Source: Pyropia yezoensis (lineage: Eukaryota > Rhodophyta > Bangiophyceae > Bangiales > Bangiaceae). From it: a stretch of 64,000 nt of DNA. Positions 9,725 to 19,869 of this stretch are shown piece after piece (the stretch's first letter is position 1; the number at the start of each line of letters is the position of its first letter). The notes under the pieces are model-generated. The model ran no database searches. It was given only the letters and a program-made list of their open reading frames with translations, and was not told where the DNA came from. Where the stretch lies: contig CM020620.1 of assembly GCA_009829735.1 (NCBI GenBank), positions 4,084,299-4,148,298 on the forward strand, written 5' to 3'. The translations under genes and the position numbers were made by a program.

Positions 9725-9955
9725 CCGCGACCGAACGACATCTGTTACAACTGTAACGAGCGCGGACACTTTGCCTCTCGATGCCCTAAGCCCCGTCGTG
9801 AACGACGTCAGGCACGAGTGATGGCACTCATTGACGACTCGGTCCGCAAGCAGATCAATGCGATCGTCGAGAACGAAGTCCTGCCGGACTCGGACGACGA
9901 CGACGTCGAAAGCAACGACGCCGGCGACGGCAAGGCCGACTCGAAAAACGAGTAA
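9725..9955 (+). pseudogene. gag: Truncated gag of element A, unit 2
   Basis: Same structure as unit 1: CCHC zinc knuckle directly after the LTR, acidic tail, TAA stop, and no capsid or PBS. The identical deletion shows that the units descend from one already-deleted parent. Confidence 0.75.
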
Positions 9956-9984
9956 GTCGAGGACCACCGGGCAGTCTCCCCGAC
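9943..9984 (+). promoter_or_regulatory. Putative -1 frameshift signal, element A unit 2
   Basis: Repeat of the arrangement at 2106-2147: GAAAAAC, 6-nt spacer, stem-loop, with no change visible between units. Confidence 0.58.
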
Positions 9985-9990
9985 GCACCC

Positions 9991-12900
9991 TTGCCTGCCC
10001 GACAAGATAGACCTAAGGTCACCAAGATACTGAGCAAAGCTCATCGACATTATGAAATCGCCGCCTGTATAGGCACGGAGCTCGCGAACACGCGGAGTAT
10101 GAGACCCATCCTCGATACCGGAGCTGGCGTCAACCTCATCCGGCCGGATGTTCTACCGCCACATTGGCGCGACTACGCCGACACGTTAACCAGTTCACCG
10201 CACATTGTTGATGCCAACGGGCAAACAATCAAGGCTCTCCAAGCCATCCACTTGTTCATCGACACCGGAGGGGCTCAAGCCTTTGAACGTTTTTACGTTA
10301 CGCCCAACCTGTCGGTCAAGTGCATACTCGGGACCGAGTTCATCGATAAGCTCATCGAGGCAATCCTGCCCGCCCGCAAACGTATCGTTTGGCAAGGTGC
10401 TGAAGACCATTCGATCGGCCACTCCCCAATCCTGAGCATCCGTCAAGACGACGTCATGGAGCCCCAATGGGCCGGGGGGTCGACCAAGGTCCGTGCTTGC
10501 AAACAAACGCGCCTCAAGGGCAAGACCGAGGAATGGATTATGGTCAGATGTGACACGCCGGGACTGGTTACTCTTCAACCAAACGCACGATTGTGCCGAC
10601 ACAAGACCATGGCAGTCGCCCGCGGACTCGCCACCATCAAACCTGACGAACCATTTCTGGTTAAGGTATGCAACTTCGGGCCAGACACGGCCATCCTGCG
10701 AAAGGGCTGCGTCCTCGCGTTTGCCGAGCCCCACCTCGGGCAAGTCCTCGCCGCCCCGACGGAGGATACGGGGTCAACCGACCCAGAGACCGAACAGCCC
10801 AAACCGTCACTTGACGACATCAACCTCGACGGGGCTCCACAACATTTGCACGCGCAAATTAAGTCGATGTTCGCCAAGCATGGCAAGATGTGGGACGGGA
10901 CCCTCGGGGTCATACACGCTACAGAGCACGCCATCGTCACGCCACCTGGGGTTGCCCCTATAAGGGCGCAGCCCTATCGAACCGGTGCGTTCAAACGGGC
11001 GATCATCGTCGATCAAATCAACAAGATGCTGAAGCTCAAGGTTACTAAACCAAATCACAGTGACTGGGCCAGTCCGGTCGTCATCGTACCGAAGAAAAAT
11101 GGGAAGGCCCGGTTTTGTGTCGATTATCGACGGTTGAACAGCATCACTAAGAAGGATGCGTACCCCCTCCCGCGTATGGAGGACTGTCTCGACTCCCTCG
11201 GAGACGCCAAAGTATTCACCTCTCTCGACTGTACCGCTGGGTACTGGCAAGTGCCATTGCGGCAGGAGGACCAAGAAAAAACGGCCTTCACAACGCACTA
11301 TGGCATCTTCGACTGGACAACGATGCCATTCGGCTTGACCAATGCCCCGGCGACGTTTCAACGTGCCCTGGATATTATACTCTCCGGACTCAAGTGGCAA
11401 GTCTGCCTCGTCTACTTAGACGACGTCATCATCTTCTTGGCAACCGCCAAACAACACATCCATGATGTAGACAAGGTCCTTACCCGACTACGGGAGGCCG
11501 GCGTGACTCTCAATCTTGAGAAGTGCAAGTGGTTTTCCAACGAGGTGGAGTACCTCGGCCACAGCATAACGCCTGGTAAACTCCACGTTCTTAACAAGAA
11601 CACCGACGCCCTGCGTCAAGCAACGTTCCCCAAGACCAAGACCCAACTCAAGAGTTTTCTCGGCATGTGCAACGTCTATCGACGGTTCGTGGTAGACTTT
11701 ACCAAGAGAGCCCGACCGCTAAACGCGTTGACCAAGAAAGACGTTCCACCGGACCTGTCCCCACCCTCGACCGAGGAGTTGGCGTCCTTTGAGGACCTCC
11801 GTGACGCCTTGGTGCACCCACCAATCTTGGCCTTGCCCAAGGCTGGGCGTGAGCTAACGCTCGATGTCGACGCAAGTGCGTATCAACTCGGCTGCACGTT
11901 ACTCCAAACGGACGACGACGGAAAACCACAGCCACTCGGCTACTGGAGCCGCGCTCTTAACGCAGCGGAGCTCAACTACTCCACAACGGAGCGAGAATGC
12001 CTTGGCATTGTGTGGGCTGTCCTCAAGTTGAGGCACTTCCTAGAAGGACAACACTTCATAATCCGATCGGACCATCAAAGCCTTAGCTGGATATACAGCA
12101 CTGCCGACTCTAGCGGTCGGTTGATGAGATGGCGTATGCGTCTCGCAGAGTTTGACTTCGAACTGAAATACAAGCCAGGTGCTAGTCACCACCTGCCCGA
12201 CTTCCTGTCCCGCGCGGACAATAACGCGATGAACGAAGCGATCAACGATGACATACCATGTCTAGCGGTGGCCCAGACGGCACACGGCGTCCAAACGGAC
12301 AGGTACACAGGCACAACCGACCCCAAGCCTCTTGACTTCCATGAAGTCATTAACAAGCAACAATCGGATGATTTCTGCAAGTCGATCATCGACAGCGTCA
12401 ACAATGGAGGACACAAGTCATTCTACCTTGACGACAACAACGCACTGCGTCTCAAAACTGTGTATGGAGACCAACTGGTCATCCCCAAGTCGCAACAAGA
12501 TGTCATCTTGAAGCTCCAACACATGGCCACCACGGCCGCCCACCCGGGCATGAACAAGATGTACTTCACTATGAGAACAAAGTTCTACTGGCCATCCATG
12601 ATATCGGATATCCACAAGACCATCACCAATTGCACCACTTGTGCACAGAACCGGCTAGCGTTGCGTAAGCATACGACGCCTCTGACCCTGTTCCCGGCGT
12701 CAGAACCACTGACGGAACTGTCGATCGACATCCTCGGCCCCTTGTCAGCAAGCAAAAGCGGAAATCGATTCATCTTGGTCATTACGGACCGCTTTGCAAA
12801 GCTTACAAAGTGCATCGCACTCAAGACCATCACGGCCATCTCCGTCTCATCCGCTGTTATTGAACACTGGATAGCCTGCTATGGCCCACCGGACAAGATC

Positions 12901-14421
12901 TTGTCCGACCAAGGACCCCAGTTCATGTCAAACTTTTTCATCGCCGTGATGAAGGTACTCGGAGTCGAGACGGTGCGCACCACCGCGTACCACCCACAGA
13001 CCAACGGTCAAGTCGAACGGTACAGTCGTACGATTGCTACACAACTGCGTCACTACGTGACCGAGGACCCCAAGCGCTGGGACGAGCTTCTGCCCGTCCT
13101 GACTATGGCTTACAACAGCCAACCACATCGGTCCACTGGACTAGCGCCATTCGAGCTTGTCATCCCACGACGTGTCCCTAACCTGTCGGTTCGTAACTTG
13201 CCACCAGGCACGTCCATATCCCAAAGAGGGACCCTCAATGACGGATCGCCGCTCGCGAGAAAGCGCGAGTTCATGGCCCGACTGCGGCTGCAGATCCCGG
13301 CCGTCATCAAGGCCCTCGCCAAGACTCAACAACGTTACAAACGTAACTTCGATGCCCACGTTGGGACGCGCAATCGTAAGATCAAGATCGGCGACTATGT
13401 CTATACGACAAACCATCAACGAGCTAACAAGCTGCAGAGCAAGGCCGTCGGGCCATTCATGGTCGTCGACGCCGACGACTCTACCTTCGTCATTGACGTC
13501 GATGGTATCAAGAAGCGCATCAACAGCGATCATGCCACTGCGGCACCCCGGCCGGACAACTCCAATGAGTCCACACCACACCCACTACTCGATGGGTTTG
13601 ACAAACCACGGCCGGAGCCAACCGTCCAAGACGAATACGTCATCGAAAAACTCATGTCTCACCGACGGTCTGGAGATTCGCACGAATTCAAAGTCCGATG
13701 GTATGATTATACCCCCAAGGACGACACGTGGGAAGCAGTGGAAAACTTGCCACGTAACCTTGTCATTCGACATTTGCGATCCAAAAAGGTAGAAATACCT
13801 GGATACACGTGGCGGAAGCCACGAAAGCCAACCACCAAGGTTGCTCTGGCAACTGGACTTGTTGCGCTCACTGGCGCAGCCGCCGCTATTTGGCAACCGC
13901 ACATACTCGCGGTCTACGTCGACCCATGGGGGGTGGTACAGGCTAATGTCCAATGGGACAACGCAGACCGCTCGGTCCAGGAAAACATCCCTGTGTACTA
14001 CATGAAGTCAACACTGCCAGAGGCATGCCGGAACTTCACCTCCCCCACATGGGGACCACTCTGGGAACTCCCAGAACTCACCAAGCACTATGGCCAGTTG
14101 AGCTACCAGCCGGAGAGGCATGTCACTGCCTCGGAGCAGAACTCACAAGGCATCTGCCTAAGGGTACCCCCCACCCACACCCTTGACCAAGTGGTCACAG
14201 AGCTACAATCCAGTCCAAAGGACACCCTCCTGGTCACCCCACGCTGGGAACATGCCTCATGGTTCTCAAAAGCCAAACGGCTCTGTCATGAGTCGAAGAT
14301 ACTCCGGCCAGTCCTAACATCGGACAAAAAGACAACAGAATGGGCCAGGGCTGCCTTCATGTTCAAACACGAACAAACAAACAACAAGCCAAAGGGCCAA
14401 CACAAGTACAAACAAGACTAA
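9991..14421 (+). CDS. pol: Pol polyprotein of element A, unit 2 (1476 codons)
   Basis: Same length and domain order as unit 1 (protease, RT, RNase H, integrase, chromodomain, hydrophobic/Trp-rich extension), fully open, with RT YLDD and integrase D-D-35-E retained. It differs by scattered single substitutions, for example Gly to Trp and Ala to Ser within the first 70 codons, with no indels. Intact reading in both units suggests the array formed recently. Confidence 0.92.
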   Translation: MPARQDRPKVTKILSKAHRHYEIAACIGTELANTRSMRPILDTGAGVNLIRPDVLPPHWRDYADTLTSSPHIVDANGQTIKALQAIHLFIDTGGAQAFERFYVTPNLSVKCILGTEFIDKLIEAILPARKRIVWQGAEDHSIGHSPILSIRQDDVMEPQWAGGSTKVRACKQTRLKGKTEEWIMVRCDTPGLVTLQPNARLCRHKTMAVARGLATIKPDEPFLVKVCNFGPDTAILRKGCVLAFAEPHLGQVLAAPTEDTGSTDPETEQPKPSLDDINLDGAPQHLHAQIKSMFAKHGKMWDGTLGVIHATEHAIVTPPGVAPIRAQPYRTGAFKRAIIVDQINKMLKLKVTKPNHSDWASPVVIVPKKNGKARFCVDYRRLNSITKKDAYPLPRMEDCLDSLGDAKVFTSLDCTAGYWQVPLRQEDQEKTAFTTHYGIFDWTTMPFGLTNAPATFQRALDIILSGLKWQVCLVYLDDVIIFLATAKQHIHDVDKVLTRLREAGVTLNLEKCKWFSNEVEYLGHSITPGKLHVLNKNTDALRQATFPKTKTQLKSFLGMCNVYRRFVVDFTKRARPLNALTKKDVPPDLSPPSTEELASFEDLRDALVHPPILALPKAGRELTLDVDASAYQLGCTLLQTDDDGKPQPLGYWSRALNAAELNYSTTERECLGIVWAVLKLRHFLEGQHFIIRSDHQSLSWIYSTADSSGRLMRWRMRLAEFDFELKYKPGASHHLPDFLSRADNNAMNEAINDDIPCLAVAQTAHGVQTDRYTGTTDPKPLDFHEVINKQQSDDFCKSIIDSVNNGGHKSFYLDDNNALRLKTVYGDQLVIPKSQQDVILKLQHMATTAAHPGMNKMYFTMRTKFYWPSMISDIHKTITNCTTCAQNRLALRKHTTPLTLFPASEPLTELSIDILGPLSASKSGNRFILVITDRFAKLTKCIALKTITAISVSSAVIEHWIACYGPPDKILSDQGPQFMSNFFIAVMKVLGVETVRTTAYHPQTNGQVERYSRTIATQLRHYVTEDPKRWDELLPVLTMAYNSQPHRSTGLAPFELVIPRRVPNLSVRNLPPGTSISQRGTLNDGSPLARKREFMARLRLQIPAVIKALAKTQQRYKRNFDAHVGTRNRKIKIGDYVYTTNHQRANKLQSKAVGPFMVVDADDSTFVIDVDGIKKRINSDHATAAPRPDNSNESTPHPLLDGFDKPRPEPTVQDEYVIEKLMSHRRSGDSHEFKVRWYDYTPKDDTWEAVENLPRNLVIRHLRSKKVEIPGYTWRKPRKPTTKVALATGLVALTGAAAAIWQPHILAVYVDPWGVVQANVQWDNADRSVQENIPVYYMKSTLPEACRNFTSPTWGPLWELPELTKHYGQLSYQPERHVTASEQNSQGICLRVPPTHTLDQVVTELQSSPKDTLLVTPRWEHASWFSKAKRLCHESKILRPVLTSDKKTTEWARAAFMFKHEQTNNKPKGQHKYKQD

Positions 14422-14462
14422 CACAAGCCGTACGGCAACACCCTCACCTCCCAACCCCCCCC

Positions 14463-16232
14463 TCAACGGCGACGTCGCGAGCCCTCGTCAAAAGACGAAC
14501 TGCGTGAGCGCACACGCCGAGCCGGCGCACGAGGCGCATCCTCCTCCTCGTCATCCGACATCGGTCGACGACGAACGCCAAGAATGGCACCAACGTCAAC
14601 ACGACGAGGACTCGCAGCCCGAGCCTCCACCGAGGGCGCACGACGCAGCTCACTGAGCAAGCTATCGCGAATGCGAGACGGATCCGCCAAACGGGAGACC
14701 GTCAACACCAAAGCCTCAACGGCCTCCGACTCAGTCATCCCACTGACCCGACGAAGAACGTCATCAATCTCCACGGTCTGACGAGACCAAGCAATGGCCA
14801 ACGCCCCAGCCGTTGCGCCACGAGGCACCACTTGCCCAGCCAAGGCACCCACCCGGTCAGTACCCAACAGGGCAACAGCACCCACACGGGCCCACTCCGA
14901 CGGCCAGATCGGCTCCGTGCCACCGGTCCCACCGGACACAGGGGCAACCACACCAGGGTTAACACGGTCACTTGACCCCGCACCGGCCACCGGCGACAAC
15001 GACCGAGACGCGTCCCGCACCCGACGACCGGTCTCACGACCACGACCGGGACCACGACCCGGTCCGGACGACTCGTCACCACCCTCCCACGAGGCGTCAT
15101 ACTTCCAATCAAACGCGCCGCACGGCTGACGAAGAACGAAGCCATACTTGGCCGTCGCGTCCAACTTGACGTACACCTGGCGAGCCGCCTTGGTGCGCTC
15201 ATCACGTCGGCGGACGTCGGCGACAATGGTTGTCCACAGGAAGACGGCGTGTGCATCACGCATACGGTGGTACGTCGCAAGACGCTCCTCACCCCCGGGC
15301 CCATCGGCCAGCCGCGACACGTCCAACCCGTCGAACCACTCGGTCACTTGGTCCGGCAACCAGCAAAAAAGTCCGTCATGGACGAGCCAATGCACCCAAG
15401 CCGCCAAGGCAAAGCAGAAAAACTCGTCGTACACGACGCCCCAAGCCGCGTTATCTGCGTCCTTAAGCCCACTGGCGACGTACGACAATGCCGCCGGCGT
15501 CTCCATGTACGGTCCGTACTCAACCCACCGCGATGGGCGTGATGGAAGCCAACGCTTCAGGTCGAAGAACGGGCGTGCGCGCCCCAGGCTGGACGCCCAA
15601 GCCGGCGCCAAAAGGCCGCGACGCTCAAAGGCCGCCAGGTCCCACGACCTACGAAGACGAATCGACGTCGTCGGATCCCGGAACGGGTTAGGAAGCGAAC
15701 AGGTCGCAGGACCAAATTCGACGCCCGCCGGACGCACCCCATGGGCAACCTTGTCAGCCAACATGGCCAGATACTCCTCTAGCCCATGGTCCTCCGCGAT
15801 AGGCACATCAAGCCGCTCGGCCAAGTCACGTGCCAAGAACACGGCCAAAGGCCACAGCCGGCGAAGACGGCCGAAGTTGTTGGCCGCGACCACAAAGGTC
15901 TCAACTTGCCCGACACGAAAGGCAAGCGCCCAAGCGTACAGACGCCGATGATAAGGGTGAAGACCACCAGCCGCCCCGTACCGCAGCAACTCGTTGGACA
16001 ACGACAACACCTCGTACGCCTGCCGTTCCGGCCCTCGACGACCAAAGTCAGCATGACCATGGACGTCCGACACGGACTCGCCCTCGTAGAACCGCCCGTC
16101 GATTGACGCGTCCCGGAAGTTGGGCAACGACGCCCACCGCGCGTCGCGGATACGCTGTAGAGCCAATGACCGATTGGTCCGCGCCGCCTCCATCAACGGC
16201 GGGTCCGCCACGAACCCGACACCGTCAAACAT
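14463..16232 (-). CDS. Antisense ORF core of element A, unit 2
   Basis: Core antisense protein from ATG at 16232 (590 codons), nearly identical to the unit-1 core, with substitutions such as Pro to Leu. The extended frame that reaches the LTR (ATG 17162) is broken here by an in-frame TAG at 16311-16313, so the long form exists intact in only one of the visible units while the core remains open. Confidence 0.62.
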   Translation of the reverse strand: MFDGVGFVADPPLMEAARTNRSLALQRIRDARWASLPNFRDASIDGRFYEGESVSDVHGHADFGRRGPERQAYEVLSLSNELLRYGAAGGLHPYHRRLYAWALAFRVGQVETFVVAANNFGRLRRLWPLAVFLARDLAERLDVPIAEDHGLEEYLAMLADKVAHGVRPAGVEFGPATCSLPNPFRDPTTSIRLRRSWDLAAFERRGLLAPAWASSLGRARPFFDLKRWLPSRPSRWVEYGPYMETPAALSYVASGLKDADNAAWGVVYDEFFCFALAAWVHWLVHDGLFCWLPDQVTEWFDGLDVSRLADGPGGEERLATYHRMRDAHAVFLWTTIVADVRRRDERTKAARQVYVKLDATAKYGFVLRQPCGAFDWKYDASWEGGDESSGPGRGPGRGRETGRRVRDASRSLSPVAGAGSSDRVNPGVVAPVSGGTGGTEPIWPSEWARVGAVALLGTDRVGALAGQVVPRGATAGALAIAWSRQTVEIDDVLRRVSGMTESEAVEALVLTVSRLADPSRIRDSLLSELRRAPSVEARAASPRRVDVGAILGVRRRPMSDDEEEDAPRAPARRVRSRSSSFDEGSRRRR

Positions 16233-16386
16233 ATAGGTCGCCCTTGGGCTCCGATACCAGCCCACCACCGGCCGTGCGGCCCCCGCACATTCATCAAGCG
16301 ATGCCTCCGCCTAACCACCGCCCACCACCGGGGCAACCTCGTCTGCCATACTGGCAATAGCCACAAGCAGCTGACGCCAACCGGCA

Positions 16387-16784
16387 AGACGCGACGCCCT
16401 TGACCACTCGTGCCCCTTGGCCGACCGCGCCGCTTGGCCGCCCTTGCCGTTCGACGGCCGCACTTGGCCGCCCTCGCCCCGACGCCCTTGGTCTCTCGTG
16501 CCGCCTAACCGCCCTTGCCGCAAGACGCGACGCCCTTGACCACTCGTGCCCCTTGGCCGACCGCGCCGCTTGGCCGCCCTTGCCGTTCGACGGCCGCACT
16601 TGGCCGCCCTCGCGCCGACGCCCTTGGTCGCTCGTGCCGCGTGGCCGCCCTTGCCGCCCGGCCGACGCCCTTGGTCGACCGCGCCGCGTGGCCGCCCTTG
16701 CCGCCAGGCCGATGCCCCTGACCGCTCGCGCCGCGTGGCCGCCCTTGCCGTGCCGCCACGCCTGCCGCACGGCCGCACTGGCCC
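16387..16784. repeat. GC-rich tandem repeat of element A, copy 3
   Basis: Third copy of the 135/45-bp repeat block. It is here separated from the antisense core by the TAG at 16311-16313. Confidence 0.7.
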
Positions 16785-17154
16785 CTTAGCCGCACAGGCC
16801 GATCTCGGCCGCCAGCCAACGGCAGCCGCGTAGTGCCTCTCGGCGGGGCGTAACGAGCCAACTGGCCAGCCACCGGCCACGACCGACGGTCGAGCCGGCG
16901 CACCCGTCAAAAGACGTGCCGACCGACGGCCAAGTGCTCCGCGGCACCGACGTGCCAGACACTTATAGTGCCCTGCCAACGAGGCGTCCGGCCAGGCATG
17001 CAAGTCAGCGCCCGACGGCCATACGGCCCGGTGCTTCCAGAACGACGACGCGGACGCGACCCCTCCACCGCACGCTGGCAGGTAGCCACATCCGGCCGCC
17101 CGGCCGCACCGGATCGGACCTCGCCGGGACGGCTCGAAGTTCGCAACGGGGGTA

Positions 17155-17561
17155 TGTAGCATATCCGCCCCTTGTACCGAATTCCGGTATTTACTGGCTT
17201 GTAGCCCCCCTGACTGGTGGCCCCAGCCTTGTTGGCATGGGTCCGCTTGTGGCTCGCCCTTTGGGGGACTACTTTTGTTTTGTATTGTTTATCTGTCCTT
17301 GCCTTGGAGGGATCTTTTATATTGATTGCTATGCTCGTAGCGATCGGCCGTCCGGCCTCCGCTCAGTCGCTCGACCGGCATATTGTTTTCGCCCTTATCT
17401 GCGACGTGGGGACTCGCCGCTGCCTTTGGCCGGCTTGCTCCCCATCGAACGTCCAGGAGCTAAAGGTCTGTCTTCTTTGCCTCTACGGTAATAGCTTCCT
17501 CTTTGCCTTCCGGGCGCCGGTCGGTCCCATATCCTTTATATTGGGTAACACATATTCCACA
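17155..17561 (+). mobile_element. LTR of element A, copy 3, right end of the array
   Basis: TGTAGC...TTCCACA, 407 bp. After 17561 the sequence departs from the element (AGCCGGACTC versus ACCGCGACCG in the other units), which defines the element boundary. Confidence 0.88.
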
Positions 17562-18128
17562 GCCGGACTCAAAAGTGCCAAGCCGACCACCTCGGTCCTT
17601 CCGCTCTTCCCTCTTGTGGGGGACAGTGACGAATGGAGAGAGATGCGCACCGGGCTGTTGGCGTACAAGGAGGAGAGGGGGGATTTGCGCGTGCCCGACC
17701 GGGGCACGCTGGGTCCCCGAATGCGGCAAGTGCGGCTTCAGCGCGGCCTTGGCGACACTGCGGAAGAGCAGTGGCTCACCAACCAAGGTTTTGAATGGGA
17801 GGCCGACAGAGCCAGCCGAGCAGAGCGGAATCTGCGTGCACGGCAATGGCCCCTGGTCATGACCATGATCGCGTGGCTGGAAGACAACGACGGCGAGTGG
17901 CCACGGAGCTTCCACGTGAAGGCGCCGGTGAAGAGGGGGACTGATGGTGTGGTGCGCGCGGCAAGGGCCAAGGAGAATGTATTGCGACAACGGTGGCTGA
18001 GAACGGTGAGCATCTACGGAGGAGTATCCCTCGACCACGCGAAGCGCATCCATGCCACCGCTTTGCGTGGTCGGAGGAGGGAGATGACGTCCCGCACGGG
18101 CCATCCACAGCCTGCCGGGCGGGGGTAA
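17562..18128 (+). pseudogene. Helicase-associated (HA) domain gene fragment
   Basis: Open in one frame across the whole stretch and fused at its left edge to the LTR. Residues from about 17610 match the HA-repeat pattern: W..M..GLLAYKEERGDLRVPD, then L....RQ.R....L....E..L...GFEWE, followed by a second, weaker W.....M..W unit. HA domains occur singly or repeated, often beside SNF2/DEAD helicases, in algae and bacteria. No helicase motifs, start codon or 5' exons are visible, so element A probably inserted in or truncated this gene. The frame stops at TAA 18126-18128. A continuing downstream exon cannot be excluded. Confidence 0.6.
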
Positions 18129-18399
18129 GGCCTCGGCGTCAAGGGCGGCCAGATACTTTCGGGGACAACAGAGTCTCCACGGGTAAGAGCTCAGTGCTCT
18201 TGACGCACGCCCCGCCCGCCCCCCCGACTGGCCGTAGCTTTGTATCGGACTGGGTACGAACTGTACCTGGTGTCTGACATCCGCGCCGCGTGGCACAAGG
18301 GCATCATTCAACGCGGGGAGTGGATGGACACCCCGATGCGTACGTTGGTGCTACACTGATGGTGTAGAACGCCAGAGTTGGGGACGGGGGGGTGTGTGC
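18129..18399. other. Spacer without recognised gene
   Basis: About 270 bp of ordinary composition with short open frames only. It may contain intron or 3' sequence of the HA-domain fragment. Confidence 0.5.
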
Positions 18400-18424
18400 G
18401 GGGGGGGGGGGGGGGGGGGGGGGG
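18400..18424 (+). repeat. Poly-G tract (25 G)
   Basis: Uninterrupted run of 25 G. It could form a quadruplex, and its length is unreliable in any assembly. It may hide a frameshift in the adjoining kelch-like frame. Confidence 0.8.
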
Positions 18425-18811
18425 AAGGACCTCCTCCGGCAGTTGGACGTCCTTCGCACGTCCAACGGCGCGTGGCGCTCCCTCTCCCGCGGGGGGCTGG
18501 CCAATGGCCGCGAGAGCGCCGTTGTGGGCTCCTTCCCGGAGTCGGGCCGGCTGGTGCTGGCGGGCAGGGAGGAGGAAGGCCAGGTTTGGGGCCTGGCAGA
18601 GGTGCTGGGCGTGAGGAACAAGCAGTGGAGGACGGCCGCCGGGGGGGGGGTGCCGGTGGCACGCTACGGGAGCGCGGCATTGGCGTTTGGGGGGGGGCTG
18701 CGAGTGGCGGGCGGTAGTGGCGCTCAGGGGGGGGACCCAGAGCTCACGTCCCTCGAGGTGTGGACGCCCGATGGGCGGGGCGTGCCGGCCGGGGCGTGCG
18801 CGCCCTACTGA
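18425..18811 (+). pseudogene. Kelch-repeat protein fragment (C-terminal)
   Basis: About 128 codons ending at TGA 18809-18811. Two kelch-like units are visible: W..L....LA.GRESAVV.......GRLVLAG, then W.......PVARYGSAALAFGGGLRVAGG with a following LEVW. Full kelch proteins have 5-7 such blades, so this is a partial gene. No reliable start is seen, since the frame begins at the poly-G tract. Function cannot be given beyond a likely protein-binding beta-propeller. It is convergent and overlapping by a few bases with the dynamin remnant on the other strand. Confidence 0.45.
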
Positions 18812-19808
18812 GCTCGCGAGCGGTGGTGGCGTGCGCCTGGGCCGGGGGGGTCGACGGCAAACGAGCAACCAAACAAGACAGAGGGCGTCACAGCGTGCCG
18901 TACCCTCTTCGGCTTCTTTGACTGCAGCAGCTTCAGCCAGACGTTTGGCGCCTCGATTTCGATCACCACCGTGTCGTATGAGAACACGCCGTCCCCGACC
19001 GCTGCCTCGGTCAGCCGCTCAATCTTGGACGCCACGTCCGCCTTGCACGCAAGGGGCCCGGCCGCGTCGGGCTGCGGCCGATCCCACCGGAGCTCTGCCT
19101 TGTCGCAGAACGAGATTTTAGGCACTCGCTTCATAGTCAGCCTGACAAGGGAGGAAGAGGAGGGGTGGGAGCCAAAGGGTACAAGCCACACCAATCCGCG
19201 CGAGATCATAGCACCCGTATCTCTTTTTGTTAGCATCAGCCCCGCTGGTCTTTCGGCGCACACCAGCTCCACTTCGAATCCTGAAACGAACAGTCGGGGC
19301 ATCAACTGAGAAGAACAATCCCTGACTGTACAGGAAAAGGAGCGATAGCGGCAAAGCACGGTGGGAAAGAAGCAGCGGTGGGGCATCAACGTACTGGGTA
19401 GCGCAGCGTGTCACCAGCCCTGTGCCGCGAGAGAACGGGACGCCGCTCACGAACTCAAAGACCGACGACTTGCCACTGCTCTGGTCCCCCAGCACAGACA
19501 GTCGGGGAATGGGCAAGTCCTGTGGCGCTTGCAACGACAGGGAGCGTGGGGCGCGTACACAGCGGGGAGAAGCCAAGGGGTGGGAGGACCACAAAAGATG
19601 GTAGAGAAGAGTATCGGAGGGGCTGCCAGGTCAGCGCCAAACTTGTATAAATCTGGCGAGAGAGGAGAGACACACCAGGCCAGGCACCCCCGACCCACTC
19701 ACCGCACCCGTGCCTTCTTCCCCTCCCTCTGTTTGAACGCACCATTTCAATCCCGAAAGACCGTAGGCTGTCAATCAGGTCAATCCACGGTCGCACGTCC
19801 CGGTCCAT
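18805..19808 (-). pseudogene. Dynamin-family GTPase, truncated, three visible exons
   Basis: Exon 1, 19743-19808 (ATG 19808; PWIDLIDSLRSFGIE matches the helix before the G domain). Intron 19520-19742 (GT...AG). Exon 2, 19395-19519, with P-loop GDQSSGKSS followed by [13 protein letters not shown], diagnostic of dynamins. Intron 19142-19394 (GT...AG). Exon 3 from 19141 downwards, continuing the switch region to NVWLKLL. The DLPG motif, the rest of the G domain, stalk and GED are absent: the frame runs to a stop at 18805 with unrelated residues. Dynamins remodel membranes; this copy cannot make a full GTPase. The open frame upstream of 19808 is Ala/Val/Gln-rich and might extend the N-terminus. 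Confidence 0.68.
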
Positions 19809-19869
19809 CGCTACCTCCACCGCTGACGCATCGGCGCTGTCCGGAGATGTCACGATAGACGTGGACACC

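Larger units (their letters stand above)
1..17561 (+). mobile_element. Tandem array of Ty3/gypsy chromovirus, element A
   Basis: The same 7837-bp unit recurs in register: LTRs start at 1481, 9318 and 17155, and pol starts at 2154 and 9991. Order is partial internal region (1-1480), LTR, internal, LTR, internal, LTR, then non-element DNA from 17562. Adjacent units share an LTR. Copies differ by scattered substitutions and very few indels, and both pol frames are open, so this looks like a real, young array rather than read error. The left end lies outside the window, so no target duplication can be checked. Unequal LTR-LTR recombination is the simplest origin, because all units share the same missing gag start and PBS. 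Confidence 0.9.
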
